Below, piece by piece: positions 17,866 through 25,527 of a stretch of 64,000 nt of DNA (positions within the stretch are counted from its first letter, which is position 1; every line of letters begins with the position of its first letter). The position numbers and the translations under genes were made by a program. Under the pieces are notes generated by a model. The model was not told the origin of the DNA. It saw nothing but the letters and a program-made list of their open reading frames with translations, and searched no databases. Source of the DNA: Alistipes timonensis (GTDB taxonomy: Bacteria; Bacteroidota; Bacteroidia; Bacteroidales; Muribaculaceae); NCBI GenBank assembly GCA_023663385.1, contig JAMPHO010000001.1:443220-507219 (forward strand), written 5' to 3'.

Positions 17866-19260
17866 TCAGCGGAGTTTCATCTCCTGCCATTTGTCGGCCA
17901 ACTCTAAGGACGCGGCAACGTTGGGAATCTGCACCTTGCGGTTCACTACTACCGATTTCTGCGCGACGTTGGTAATGAGATAGTCGGCGAGGTCGCCAAG
18001 CTTGATGTCACCCTTTGTCTCGCGTATCTTTTCCAGAAGGAAGTAGGTGAACAGGCCGTGTCCTTCGGCGCTGTCGGGGTAGGCGGTCTGGTCGCCGGAA
18101 GCTGCCGAGAAGGTCACCATGCGTCCGTGGGGGTCGGCGGCTTTCGGCTTGATTTGCACGCCGCGGGCGGCCATAAGCATGCCGTCGCCGCGTTGCGAGC
18201 CGCTGAAGCACGCGTCGAGAAACACGAGCACCGACTTCGCCCCGAGTCCGGCGAGTTTCTCGTAGAGTGTTTCGAGCGGGAGGCATACCTCGGTCATTGA
18301 GCCGTCGGCATCGGTCGGCATAAGGTAGGCCGAGCGGTCGCTCTCTCCGGGAATACCGTGCCCCGCGTAGTAAAACACTACTTCGATGTCTCCGCCGTAG
18401 GCGGCTGAAATCGCGGCTATATCTTTCAGTGCGCCGAGCATGGCGCCGTAGGTGGCGTCGGTGTAGAGGCGTATGTTGTCCGCGGGGATTCCGAGGGTGC
18501 GCTCGCAGTATTCGGCGAACACGCGGGCATCCTTGTTGGCGAACGCCACGTCAACCACCCCGTCGCGGTAATGCTGGTTGCCGATTACTACGGCGAAGCG
18601 CGAGTTGTTCACCACCCCGCTGTGCGGTATGTCGCTGTCGACCGCCGACTGCGGTTCGGTCTCCTTTTGATCGGCGCCCTCTGCCTTGGGTATCAGCTCG
18701 TTCTGCGCTACTAACACTACCGGCAGCGAGCCCTCCTCGGTGGGGGAGAGGAATGGAATTTCAGCGGCGAATGGCACTTCGGGGCATTTGCGGAACGCCA
18801 TCGTGAGGGCGTAGGTGGGATATTGCATGCGGTTGCCGCTCACGTTTTTCAGCTTGACGCACCCAGCGAACGGGCCGTTCCCCCCGTAGCCATAATTCTC
18901 TCGCGGTATGTCGACCTTCGCTTGGTCGGGGAGGACAATAGTTTCCAGTGAAGAGCAGCCGGAGAATGCGTCGATGCCGATACGGCGCACGCTGTTGGGG
19001 AGCGTTACCGACACTATGTGTTTGGCGTTTCGGAAACCCTCACCCTCTACGGAGGTGACGTTGTAAGGTAGACCATCGATTGTTACCGACGATTGTACAT
19101 CGATGTCGGTCAGCGACTTGTCGGCCTTGTTGGCGATTCGGCAGCTCGCCTCGTTAGTGCCCCGCGTGGTGTACTTCACCCCGTTGACCACCACCGACTC
19201 CGCCATCATCGCTGTGAACCCCATCGCGGCGGCCGCGACGAAAACTATCACTCTTTTCAT
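17866..19260 (-). CDS. Secreted caspase-family (C14) cysteine peptidase with BspA-like leucine-rich repeats
   Basis: A 464-residue protein. Signal peptide 1-20 (VIVFVAAAAMGFTAMMA), then BspA-type leucine-rich repeats (~55-160: VTLPNSVRRIGIDAFSGCSSLETIVLP, FAGCVKLKNV), a linker, and a caspase-like domain from 221 to ~455 starting RFAVVIGNQHYRDGV. The catalytic dyad is intact: His301 in FYYAGHG and Cys351 in FLDACFSGS. Caspase-like enzymes in bacteria usually act in the cytoplasm; a signal peptide plus LRR places this one outside the inner membrane. It is the last gene of a three-gene minus-strand run, 14 bp after the lipoprotein, but is GC-rich while the two upstream genes are AT-richer. Target unknown; classification as a C14 member is firm. 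Confidence 0.9.
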   Translation of the reverse strand: MKRVIVFVAAAAMGFTAMMAESVVVNGVKYTTRGTNEASCRIANKADKSLTDIDVQSSVTIDGLPYNVTSVEGEGFRNAKHIVSVTLPNSVRRIGIDAFSGCSSLETIVLPDQAKVDIPRENYGYGGNGPFAGCVKLKNVSGNRMQYPTYALTMAFRKCPEVPFAAEIPFLSPTEEGSLPVVLVAQNELIPKAEGADQKETEPQSAVDSDIPHSGVVNNSRFAVVIGNQHYRDGVVDVAFANKDARVFAEYCERTLGIPADNIRLYTDATYGAMLGALKDIAAISAAYGGDIEVVFYYAGHGIPGESDRSAYLMPTDADGSMTEVCLPLETLYEKLAGLGAKSVLVFLDACFSGSQRGDGMLMAARGVQIKPKAADPHGRMVTFSAASGDQTAYPDSAEGHGLFTYFLLEKIRETKGDIKLGDLADYLITNVAQKSVVVNRKVQIPNVAASLELADKWQEMKLR

Positions 19261-19274
19261 AACTTCTTATGGAC

Positions 19275-19778
19275 TTATTCAGTAGTCGCGCCCTGTTGGA
19301 TAACTTTCACTGTTTTTGTGAATGTGTAAACTGGTATATCGTTTCTACGCTTGGTTCTACTTATCTCAGATGTCGCCGTGTTGCGTACGGTTATGGTGAC
19401 CTCCCCCTCACGCTGGTGAATGGAACTGTTTGCTTTGCATGACGCATAAAATGTATTCTGGGATTTCCATTTCCCACTTTCAATGACGGTATGGGAGTCC
19501 CGGTATGCCCTTATCTCCATCCATTCAGGATATTCAATTCGGCATTCATACTGGCTAAATGTTGGCGAAATCGTTATGTAGTAGCTACTCTGCGTGTTAC
19601 CGGCGTTTAAAAGTGGGCGAAACGTGCCGTCGGCGGCAAACTTGATGTCGGAGATTCCAAACGCGACATCCACGTCGAACTCGGGTTCATCGAACTCCAG
19701 AACGTGTGAGCACCCGGTTGTGATAGCCATACCGATGATGGCTGAAAGATATATTGATAAGATGTATACGTATTTCAT
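19275..19778 (-). CDS. BACON-like lipoprotein, function unknown
   Basis: A 167-residue lipoprotein: signal peptide with lipobox ending MAITTGCS (Cys23), followed by one Ig-like beta-sandwich. The close of the protein (TFTKTVKVIQQGATTE) and the core (EGEVTITVRN) resemble the BACON domain of Bacteroidetes surface proteins. It lies between an outer-membrane protein gene (35 bp upstream) and the caspase gene (14 bp downstream), so the three are probably one operon. AT-richer than the surrounding chromosome. Confidence 0.75.
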   Translation of the reverse strand: MKYVYILSIYLSAIIGMAITTGCSHVLEFDEPEFDVDVAFGISDIKFAADGTFRPLLNAGNTQSSYYITISPTFSQYECRIEYPEWMEIRAYRDSHTVIESGKWKSQNTFYASCKANSSIHQREGEVTITVRNTATSEISRTKRRNDIPVYTFTKTVKVIQQGATTE

Positions 19779-19813
19779 AATTGATGAGATATGATATTTA
19801 AATGATGTTTAGG

Positions 19814-20440
19814 TTAGAAATCTACACCGATTCTCAGGTTCAAACCAACGGCATAAGTTGTGTCGTAAATACGACCTGCCAGTGGTGAATCATATGTTCC
19901 TTCAGGTGCTATCCAATAACCTTGTGCTATCCAATAACCTTCATACATATATCGGATTTTTCTCGTGTAGGCACCAATGGAGAAGTTTAGACCGGCGAGT
20001 TTGGTAAGGTGTATGCGCATTCCGACGTTGAAGTTGGCATATGCGCCGCCAGGTTTCCCGATTTGCCATCCCCCTCTAACGTCGAAGAACGGTGAGATTC
20101 TTTTTTTGAAAAAGTCCATACGCCAAATGGCGAACACAGGTATGGATTTCTTCATAGTTTTGTAGTCCCTCCAATCACCCCAGTCACCGCTATTCACTTG
20201 GATTAGCAGTGGAGTGTATTCTAAACCCAAGCCAACGAAATGTTGTCGGCCTAACTGCACTCCGTGGGCGGTAGAGATGGATACCGCGCATGAGGACGCA
20301 CTGTTAAAAGCATCGTTGTCCAAATTGTAGTGGAATGTGACTGCCGGAGCTACGTCAACCATACCGCGGTAGGTTTGCGCTTTGGCACTCCCGAGAACCG
20401 AAGCTAACGCGATGAGAAATAGTGTTATCCGTGTTTTCAT
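19814..20440 (-). CDS. Predicted outer-membrane beta-barrel protein
   Basis: A 208-residue secreted protein. The ATG at 20440 is chosen because it gives a clean signal peptide (MKTRITLFLIALASVLGSAKAQ); an upstream in-frame start would put 31 non-signal residues first. The mature part shows alternating strands with aromatic girdles (FVGLGLEYTPLLIQV, VFAIWRMDFFKKRISPFFDVRGGW, FNVGMRIHLTKLAGLNFSIGAYTRK) and ends TYAVGLNLRIGVDF with C-terminal Phe, as in small barrels. It contains a tandem YWIAQG/YWIAPEG duplication. First gene of the caspase operon; TATTTTCG at 20461-20468 on this strand could be its promoter box. Confidence 0.75.
   Translation of the reverse strand: MKTRITLFLIALASVLGSAKAQTYRGMVDVAPAVTFHYNLDNDAFNSASSCAVSISTAHGVQLGRQHFVGLGLEYTPLLIQVNSGDWGDWRDYKTMKKSIPVFAIWRMDFFKKRISPFFDVRGGWQIGKPGGAYANFNVGMRIHLTKLAGLNFSIGAYTRKIRYMYEGYWIAQGYWIAPEGTYDSPLAGRIYDTTYAVGLNLRIGVDF
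19906..19941 (-). repeat. Perfect 18-bp tandem duplication inside the barrel gene
   Basis: GTGCTATCCAATAACCTT occurs twice back to back (19906-19923 and 19924-19941). It adds six residues in frame (GYWIAQ), probably in an extracellular loop. Such a repeat can expand or contract by slippage without breaking the frame. Confidence 0.9.
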
Positions 20441-20533
20441 GGTTAATTGGTTTAATAACGCGAAAATAAAGAAAATTTCACTATTTACCCCCCGATAGTT
20501 AAAATGAGTTAAATACTTATTAAACGGAAGCAT

Positions 20534-20939
20534 TTTCTTTAATCGCAGGTATGGAGCGCGATGTCGCGTCTGCTGCCGAGCAGGGTGTAAGATGCGAAAA
20601 AGCGGGGGTGGATATAATAAGCGGGGCGGGATTACGTTTTTAATATGAGTCGGCTTGATGCCGACCGTCGGGAGGCTGTGTAAAAATGCATTACACGGTT
20701 TCCAAGAGTCAGAAACAGACTTAGAAACTGTTTAAAAATTTTTTTCATTGTAAATTTCTTCTGATTTTGAGGCTTTTTTGAGCGCTTTTTCCAATTCTCA
20801 TCGGTCACGATGCCCGCATCGCTCCCTCTTCAAATTGAAAAAATCATCTCAAAACAGCTCTCAAAATCTTTCGGAAAAAATTGTAAACAGTTTCTTAGAG
20901 CTTGTTGTTGCAAACTCATAAATACTTGACCGAAATTTG
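20534..20939. other. Gene-free intergenic region with short hairpins
   Basis: No supported gene. Visible: hairpin GTCGGC-ttgat-GCCGAC (20649-20665), inverted repeat GTGTAA...TTACAC (20678-20696), and the large palindrome at 20720-20899. It separates the minus-strand caspase operon from the plus-strand porQ operon, so promoters for both directions must lie here or at its edges. Confidence 0.7.
20720..20899. repeat. ~180-bp imperfect palindrome, MITE-like or large hairpin repeat
   Basis: The left end CTTAGAAACTGTTTAAAAAT (20720-20739) pairs with the right end, whose reverse complement starts CTAAGAAACTGTTTACAATT. Pairing continues inward in patches (GATTTTGAG at 20763-20771 with CTCAAAATC at 20860-20868) to an apex CGATGCccGCATCG around 20809-20822. 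No protein is encoded. The shape suggests a non-autonomous mobile repeat or a structured RNA. Confidence 0.65.
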
Positions 20940-22013
20940 ATGATTTTGAGATACTTGGGGCGCGTGGGCGCCTATCTGCGGCGTTTTAAGGCCGCGACGC
21001 TTTGCCGCGCCGCGGCTTTGGCGGTTGTGGCCTCGGCGGCCCCGGCGGCTTCGGCGCAGTTGGGCTCTACGGCCTATAACTATCTCGATGTCACGTCGTC
21101 GGCCAGGATTTACGGCCTGGGCGGAGTGAATATCACCGCCGTCGAGGACGAGCTGTCGGTCACCGACCAGAACCCGGCGCTTATGGGCCCGGAGATGGAC
21201 AACCAGGTGCTTTTCGACTATATGCGCTACGTCGGCGAGTCGAATTTCGCCGGGGCGCGCTACGCGAAGGCCATCGGCGAGCGGGGCGCGTGGGGTGTCG
21301 GGCTCCGTTATTTCGGCTATGGCGAAATCAAGGCTGCCGACGAGACGGGCGTGATCACAGGCACATTCTCACCGAAGGATATAAACTTCTCGGGCTCTTT
21401 CTCCTACGACATCACCGACCGCATACGCGGCGGCATCACCGTGAAGTTTCTCTACAGCGCCTACGAGCAGTACTCGGCAATGGCCGTGGCCGCCGACCTG
21501 GGCCTGAACTACTATGACCCGGACCACGATTTCTCGGCCTCGATAGTCGGGGCGAACCTCGGCGGCCAGGTAAAGCGCTTCAACGAGCAGAACGACCGCC
21601 TCCCTATGGACCTCCGCATAGGTCTCGCCAAGGGGTTCTCGGGCATCCCGCTCCGCATTTCGGTGACGGCCTGGAACCTCACCAAGTGGCACCTGCCATA
21701 CTGGGAGAGCGGCGACGGCACCTCTTCGGAGCCGTTCAAGAAGAAGGACTCGTTTACCTCCAACCTGTTCCGCCATCTGGTTTTCGGCCTGGACTTCGCT
21801 CCGAGCGACCGCTTTTTCGTGGCGCTCGGCTACAACTATAAGACCCGCACCGATATGTCGACCTACAAGCGCTCCTTCCTAAGCGGTTTCTCGCTCGGGG
21901 CGGGGCTCAACCTGCGCAAGGTGAGTCTTGCGGTGGCGCTGGCCCAGCCGCATACCGGGGCGACAACGTTCATGTTCAACCTGAATTTCAATTTGCAGGA
22001 TCTTCTGCATTGA
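20940..22013 (+). CDS. porQ: Type IX secretion system protein PorQ
   Basis: A 357-residue outer-membrane beta-barrel of the PorV/PorQ (FadL-like) type. Signal peptide with a long basic n-region, cleaved after AAPAASAQ; the mature start LGSTAYNYLDVTSSARIYGLGGVNITAVED is the PorQ hallmark, followed by NPALMGPEMDNQ and repeated barrel strands. PorQ works with the T9SS shuttle and attachment machinery (PorU, PorV, PorZ). Its gene is linked here to cmk (11 bp gap) and ispH, as I recall for other Bacteroidetes. The ATG at 20940 is preferred to the TTG three bases earlier. Confidence 0.82.
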   Translation: MILRYLGRVGAYLRRFKAATLCRAAALAVVASAAPAASAQLGSTAYNYLDVTSSARIYGLGGVNITAVEDELSVTDQNPALMGPEMDNQVLFDYMRYVGESNFAGARYAKAIGERGAWGVGLRYFGYGEIKAADETGVITGTFSPKDINFSGSFSYDITDRIRGGITVKFLYSAYEQYSAMAVAADLGLNYYDPDHDFSASIVGANLGGQVKRFNEQNDRLPMDLRIGLAKGFSGIPLRISVTAWNLTKWHLPYWESGDGTSSEPFKKKDSFTSNLFRHLVFGLDFAPSDRFFVALGYNYKTRTDMSTYKRSFLSGFSLGAGLNLRKVSLAVALAQPHTGATTFMFNLNFNLQDLLH

Positions 22014-22024
22014 TATATCACATT

Positions 22025-22726
22025 ATGAATAAGAAGATTATAATCGCCATCGACGGCTTCTCCTCCTCCGGCAAAAGCACTATGGCGAAGGCATTGGCGC
22101 GCCGTATCGGCTACCGCTATGTCGATACCGGGGCTATGTACCGCGCGGTGACGCTTTTCGCGATGCGCGCCGGGCTTATCGCTCCCGACGGCACCGTTGA
22201 CGCCGAGGCGCTCGCCGCCCGTCTCCCCGAAATCGAAATCACTTTCGCGCTGATGCCCGACGGCTCACAGCACACCCTGCTCAACGGGGAGGATGTCGAG
22301 GCCGAAATCCGCGGCATGGAGGTGTCGAACCGCGTGTCGCCAGTGTCGGCCATCGCCGCCGTGCGCCGTGACCTCGTCGCCAAGCAGCAGGCATTCGGCC
22401 GCGAGCGCGGCATCGTGATGGACGGCCGCGACATAGGTACCACCGTGTTTCCCGACGCGGAGCTTAAAATCTTCCTCGACGCCCCGGCCGAGTGCCGCAC
22501 CGAGCGCCGCGTGAAGGAGCTCCGCGCCAAGGGCCAGGAGGTAAGCTACGACGAAGTGCTCGCCAACGTGAAGTCGCGCGACCATATCGACCAGACCCGC
22601 GAGGAGAGCCCGCTGCGCCGCGCCGCCGACGCCATAGGTCTCGACAACTCCTCCATGACCATCGAGGAGCAGGACGCATGGCTTATGGAGCGCTTCAACG
22701 AGGCTGTAAACCAAGCCGGTGCCTGA
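22025..22726 (+). CDS. cmk: Cytidylate kinase
   Basis: A 233-residue CMP/dCMP kinase, phosphorylating (d)CMP with ATP. Seen: P-loop GFSSSGKST (11-19), YVDTGAMYRAVTLFA, conserved VSPVSAIAAVRRDLVAKQQAFG, the DGRDIGTTVFPDAELKIFLDA block, and a C-terminal SRDHIDQTREESPLRRAADA with the substrate-binding residues. Start ATG 22025, just inside the gap after porQ; ispH follows with 2 bases between stop and start. Confidence 0.97.
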   Translation: MNKKIIIAIDGFSSSGKSTMAKALARRIGYRYVDTGAMYRAVTLFAMRAGLIAPDGTVDAEALAARLPEIEITFALMPDGSQHTLLNGEDVEAEIRGMEVSNRVSPVSAIAAVRRDLVAKQQAFGRERGIVMDGRDIGTTVFPDAELKIFLDAPAECRTERRVKELRAKGQEVSYDEVLANVKSRDHIDQTREESPLRRAADAIGLDNSSMTIEEQDAWLMERFNEAVNQAGA

Positions 22727-22728
22727 CC

Positions 22729-23598
22729 ATGGCGCGCATCGAGATTGACGCCGATTCGGGCTTCTGCTTCGGAGTGGTGACGGCCATCAACAAGGCCGAG
22801 GAGGAACTTGCCAAGGGGGAGGGCACGCTCTACTGCCTTGGCGACATCGTGCATAACTCCGACGAGGTGAGCCGCCTGGCCGCCAAGGGGCTGCGCATCA
22901 TAAACCACGACGACCTCAGAGAGCTTAACGGAGCGAGGGTGCTTCTTCGCGCCCACGGCGAACCCCCGTCGACATACCGCGCGGCCCGCGAGCGCGGCAT
23001 CGAGCTGATTGACGCCACCTGCCCGGTGGTGCTCCGCCTCCAGCGGCGCATCAAGGAGTGCCACGACCGCCCGCTCCCCGAGCGGCCCCAGATCGTGATC
23101 TACGGCAAGCTCGGCCATGCCGAGGTCAACGGCCTGGTTGGGCAGACCGACGGCGAGGCGATCGTAGTGGAAAGCGTGGCCGACCTCGACCGGGTCGATT
23201 TCTCCCGCCCGGTGGCGCTCTATTCGCAGACCACCAAGCCGATTTCCGGCCTGATGGAGATTTCAGCCGAAATAGAGCGGCGCATGGCGCCCGGGGTGAG
23301 CTTCGAGAGCTACGACACGATTTGCCGCCAGGTTGCCAACCGGGTTGAGAAGCTCCAGCGTTTCGCCCGGGGGCACGACGCCGTGATTTTCGTGTCGGGC
23401 AAGAAGAGCAGCAACGGCAAGGTGCTGTATGCCAACTGCCTGGAGGTTAACCCACGCACCCATATGGTGAGCAATCCCGAGGAAATCGACCCCGAGTGGC
23501 TCGCCGGAGCGGAGACAATAGGCGTTTGCGGTGCGACCTCCACCCCCCGCTGGCTTATGGAGCGGGTAAAGGAAAAGATTGAGAGCCTCCAGGGCTGA
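22729..23598 (+). CDS. ispH: 4-hydroxy-3-methylbut-2-enyl diphosphate reductase
   Basis: A 289-residue [4Fe-4S] enzyme, last step of the MEP isoprenoid pathway (HMBPP to IPP and DMAPP). The three cluster cysteines are visible in GFCFGV (Cys13), DATCPVV and, late, GVCGATSTP. Histidine motifs LGDIVHNSDEV, LRAHGEPP and GKLGHAEV and the YSQTTKP segment also fit. The start is the ATG at 22729, 2 bases after the cmk stop; a longer open frame upstream is only overlap with cmk. Confidence 0.97.
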   Translation: MARIEIDADSGFCFGVVTAINKAEEELAKGEGTLYCLGDIVHNSDEVSRLAAKGLRIINHDDLRELNGARVLLRAHGEPPSTYRAARERGIELIDATCPVVLRLQRRIKECHDRPLPERPQIVIYGKLGHAEVNGLVGQTDGEAIVVESVADLDRVDFSRPVALYSQTTKPISGLMEISAEIERRMAPGVSFESYDTICRQVANRVEKLQRFARGHDAVIFVSGKKSSNGKVLYANCLEVNPRTHMVSNPEEIDPEWLAGAETIGVCGATSTPRWLMERVKEKIESLQG

Positions 23599-23626
23599 GA
23601 ACTCTTACTGAGAACCTTGATAAGCA

Positions 23627-23935
23627 ATGATACGTTTTACACTTATGGTCGCGGTTTCGGCGCTTCTCGCCCTCGGAGTCGCATCATGCGGCGAGTCGGA
23701 GAAGCAGAAACGCGAGGAGACCACAGCCCGAGTGCTCGGAAGGGCGCAGGCGCTCGAACTCTCGGCCGACCTGCCGCTTGACTCCATGGAGATGGAGAAG
23801 CAGCTGATCGACGTGCGCTCCCGCGAGTCGGAGCTCCGCCGCCGAGGCCACGACCGCGTGGCCGACATCTACCTGGAGGCGTTCCTTTCGACCCTCGACT
23901 CGGTGAATCCGGCCCTGGCTGCCGAGATACGCTGA
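23627..23935 (+). CDS. Small lipoprotein, function unknown
   Basis: A 102-residue protein with signal peptide and lipobox ending LGVASC (Cys21). The mature part is charged and probably helical (EKQKREETTARVLGRAQALEL, RSRESELRRRGHDRVADIYLEAFLSTLD). No family recognised. It follows ispH by 28 bp and may be the last gene of that operon. Confidence 0.7.
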   Translation: MIRFTLMVAVSALLALGVASCGESEKQKREETTARVLGRAQALELSADLPLDSMEMEKQLIDVRSRESELRRRGHDRVADIYLEAFLSTLDSVNPALAAEIR

Positions 23936-23990
23936 CGGGTTTACCCGCCGACTCCGCCCCCTCTCCCCAACAACCCTCTCCTCTCTCCCC

Positions 23991-24009
23991 GCCGGGGCAA
24001 CTCCCCGGC
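23991..24009. terminator. GC-rich hairpin between lipoprotein gene and nhaA
   Basis: GCCGGGG-caact-CCCCGGC, a 7-bp stem, 26 bases before the nhaA ATG and after a C/T-rich tract. It could end the ispH operon transcript or structure the nhaA leader; there is no T-run. Confidence 0.45.
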
Positions 24010-24035
24010 GAACCTATCGATTCAACTATCTGTTT

Positions 24036-25439
24036 ATGGACAAACTGACTTCGCATCTCCGAGAGGAGACCACCGGCGTCTTTTATGCCGCCACCCAGGC
24101 TATCCGCCGCCACGCGTCGGGTAGTACAGTTCTTATCGTGGCCACGGTTGCCGCGCTCGTGATCGCCAACATTCCGCAGTTCAACCACCTCTACTTCGAG
24201 TTCTGGGAGCAAGAGGTGCGTCTGCAGCTTGGCTCGTTCAACATCTTCTCGCACGGAGGCCATCCGATGACGCTCATCGCCTTCATCAACGACGCGCTGA
24301 TGGCGATCTTTTTCTTCTCTATCGGTTTGGAAATCAAGCGTGAGATTTTGGTCGGCGAGCTCTCGTCGTTTCGCAAGGCGCTCCTCCCCATCATTGGCGC
24401 TTGCGGAGGTATGATAGTGCCTGTGGTAATCTTCACACTCTTCGGCCGCGCCACTGACTACGCCCAGGGCGCCGCGATACCTATGGCCACCGACATCGCT
24501 TTCTCGCTCGGCATACTGTCGATACTCGGCAGCCGCGTGCCCGTCGCGCTGAAGGTGTTCCTCACCACCCTGGCGGTGGTCGACGACATCGGCGGCATCA
24601 TAGTGATTGCCACCTGCTATTCCACCGGCATCGAGTATGTGCCGCTCCTGGTAGCCGTCGTCGTGCTCGGTATCCTGGTGCTCGGCCAGCTTATGCGCAT
24701 CCAGAGCAAGATTTTCTACCTCACGCTCGGCGGAGTGGTGTGGTTCCTGTTCCTCAACTCGGGGCTCCATCCCACCATCGCCGGAGTGCTCGTCGCGTTC
24801 TGCGTGCCCGCCAAGCCGGTGTTCAACCCCAAGAAGTACATTCAGCTCATCCGCGACTCGATAGGCCACTTCCGCGCCGAGGACGACGAGACTCTCAACC
24901 GCCGCTCCATCCTCAGCCACCAGCAGATGGACTGGCTCAAGCAGGTCGAGAGTGCGTCCGACAAGGTTATCTCGCCTCTCCAGGAGCTTGAGGACTCGCT
25001 CCACCCGATTGTCAACTACTTCATCATACCCCTGTTCGCTTTCGCCAATGCCGGAATATTCCTGCTCGATATGGATCCCGCGAGCATCGTAGAGGGTGTG
25101 TCATTAGCGGTAATTGTCAGCCTCGTGGCCGGCAAGTTTATAGGCATCTTCTCCTTCTCATGGCTTGCCGTGAAACTCGGTATCGCGCCCAAGCCCCACG
25201 GGGCCAACTGGATAATGATGGCCGGGGCCGCTATGCTCGGCGGTATCGGTTTCACCGTGTCGCTCTTCATCGCCAACCTCTCGTTCGGCACCCCCGAGCA
25301 GATTGACCTCCTGAACCACGCCAAGCTCGGTATCGTCGGTGGCTCGCTGATAGCAGGCATCCTCGGCTTCCTCATCCTCGCCCGCTCCCTCCCGGCCCAC
25401 GCCCCCCAGGAGGGTGAGCCGGAGACCAGCACCAAATAA
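24036..25439 (+). CDS. nhaA: Na+/H+ antiporter NhaA
   Basis: A 467-residue inner-membrane antiporter of about 12 helices exchanging sodium for protons. Diagnostic: FFFSIGLEIKREILVGELSS, ATDIAFSLGILSILGSRVPV, and the ion-binding pair in TLAVVDDIGGIIVIA. It is longer than the ~390-residue E. coli protein, largely because of an acidic cytoplasmic insert (~265-320, RAEDDETLNRRSILSHQQMDW) before the IIPLFAFANAG helix. ATG 24036 gives a normal amphipathic N-terminus. Confidence 0.97.
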   Translation: MDKLTSHLREETTGVFYAATQAIRRHASGSTVLIVATVAALVIANIPQFNHLYFEFWEQEVRLQLGSFNIFSHGGHPMTLIAFINDALMAIFFFSIGLEIKREILVGELSSFRKALLPIIGACGGMIVPVVIFTLFGRATDYAQGAAIPMATDIAFSLGILSILGSRVPVALKVFLTTLAVVDDIGGIIVIATCYSTGIEYVPLLVAVVVLGILVLGQLMRIQSKIFYLTLGGVVWFLFLNSGLHPTIAGVLVAFCVPAKPVFNPKKYIQLIRDSIGHFRAEDDETLNRRSILSHQQMDWLKQVESASDKVISPLQELEDSLHPIVNYFIIPLFAFANAGIFLLDMDPASIVEGVSLAVIVSLVAGKFIGIFSFSWLAVKLGIAPKPHGANWIMMAGAAMLGGIGFTVSLFIANLSFGTPEQIDLLNHAKLGIVGGSLIAGILGFLILARSLPAHAPQEGEPETSTK

Positions 25440-25465
25440 TTAGAACATCCCATAAAATATAAGCG

Positions 25466-25497
25466 ATCCCCCTGAAGCCGAGCGGTTTCAGGGGGAT
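25466..25497. terminator. Bidirectional hairpin terminator between nhaA and GH28
   Basis: ATCCCCCTGAA (25466-25476) pairs with TTCAGGGGGAT (25487-25497) over a short loop. It sits between two convergent genes (nhaA ends 25439, GH28 ends 25528). Confidence 0.75.
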
Positions 25498-25527
25498 TGC
25501 TGTGTTTCGCGGCGGTGGGCCGGGAGG

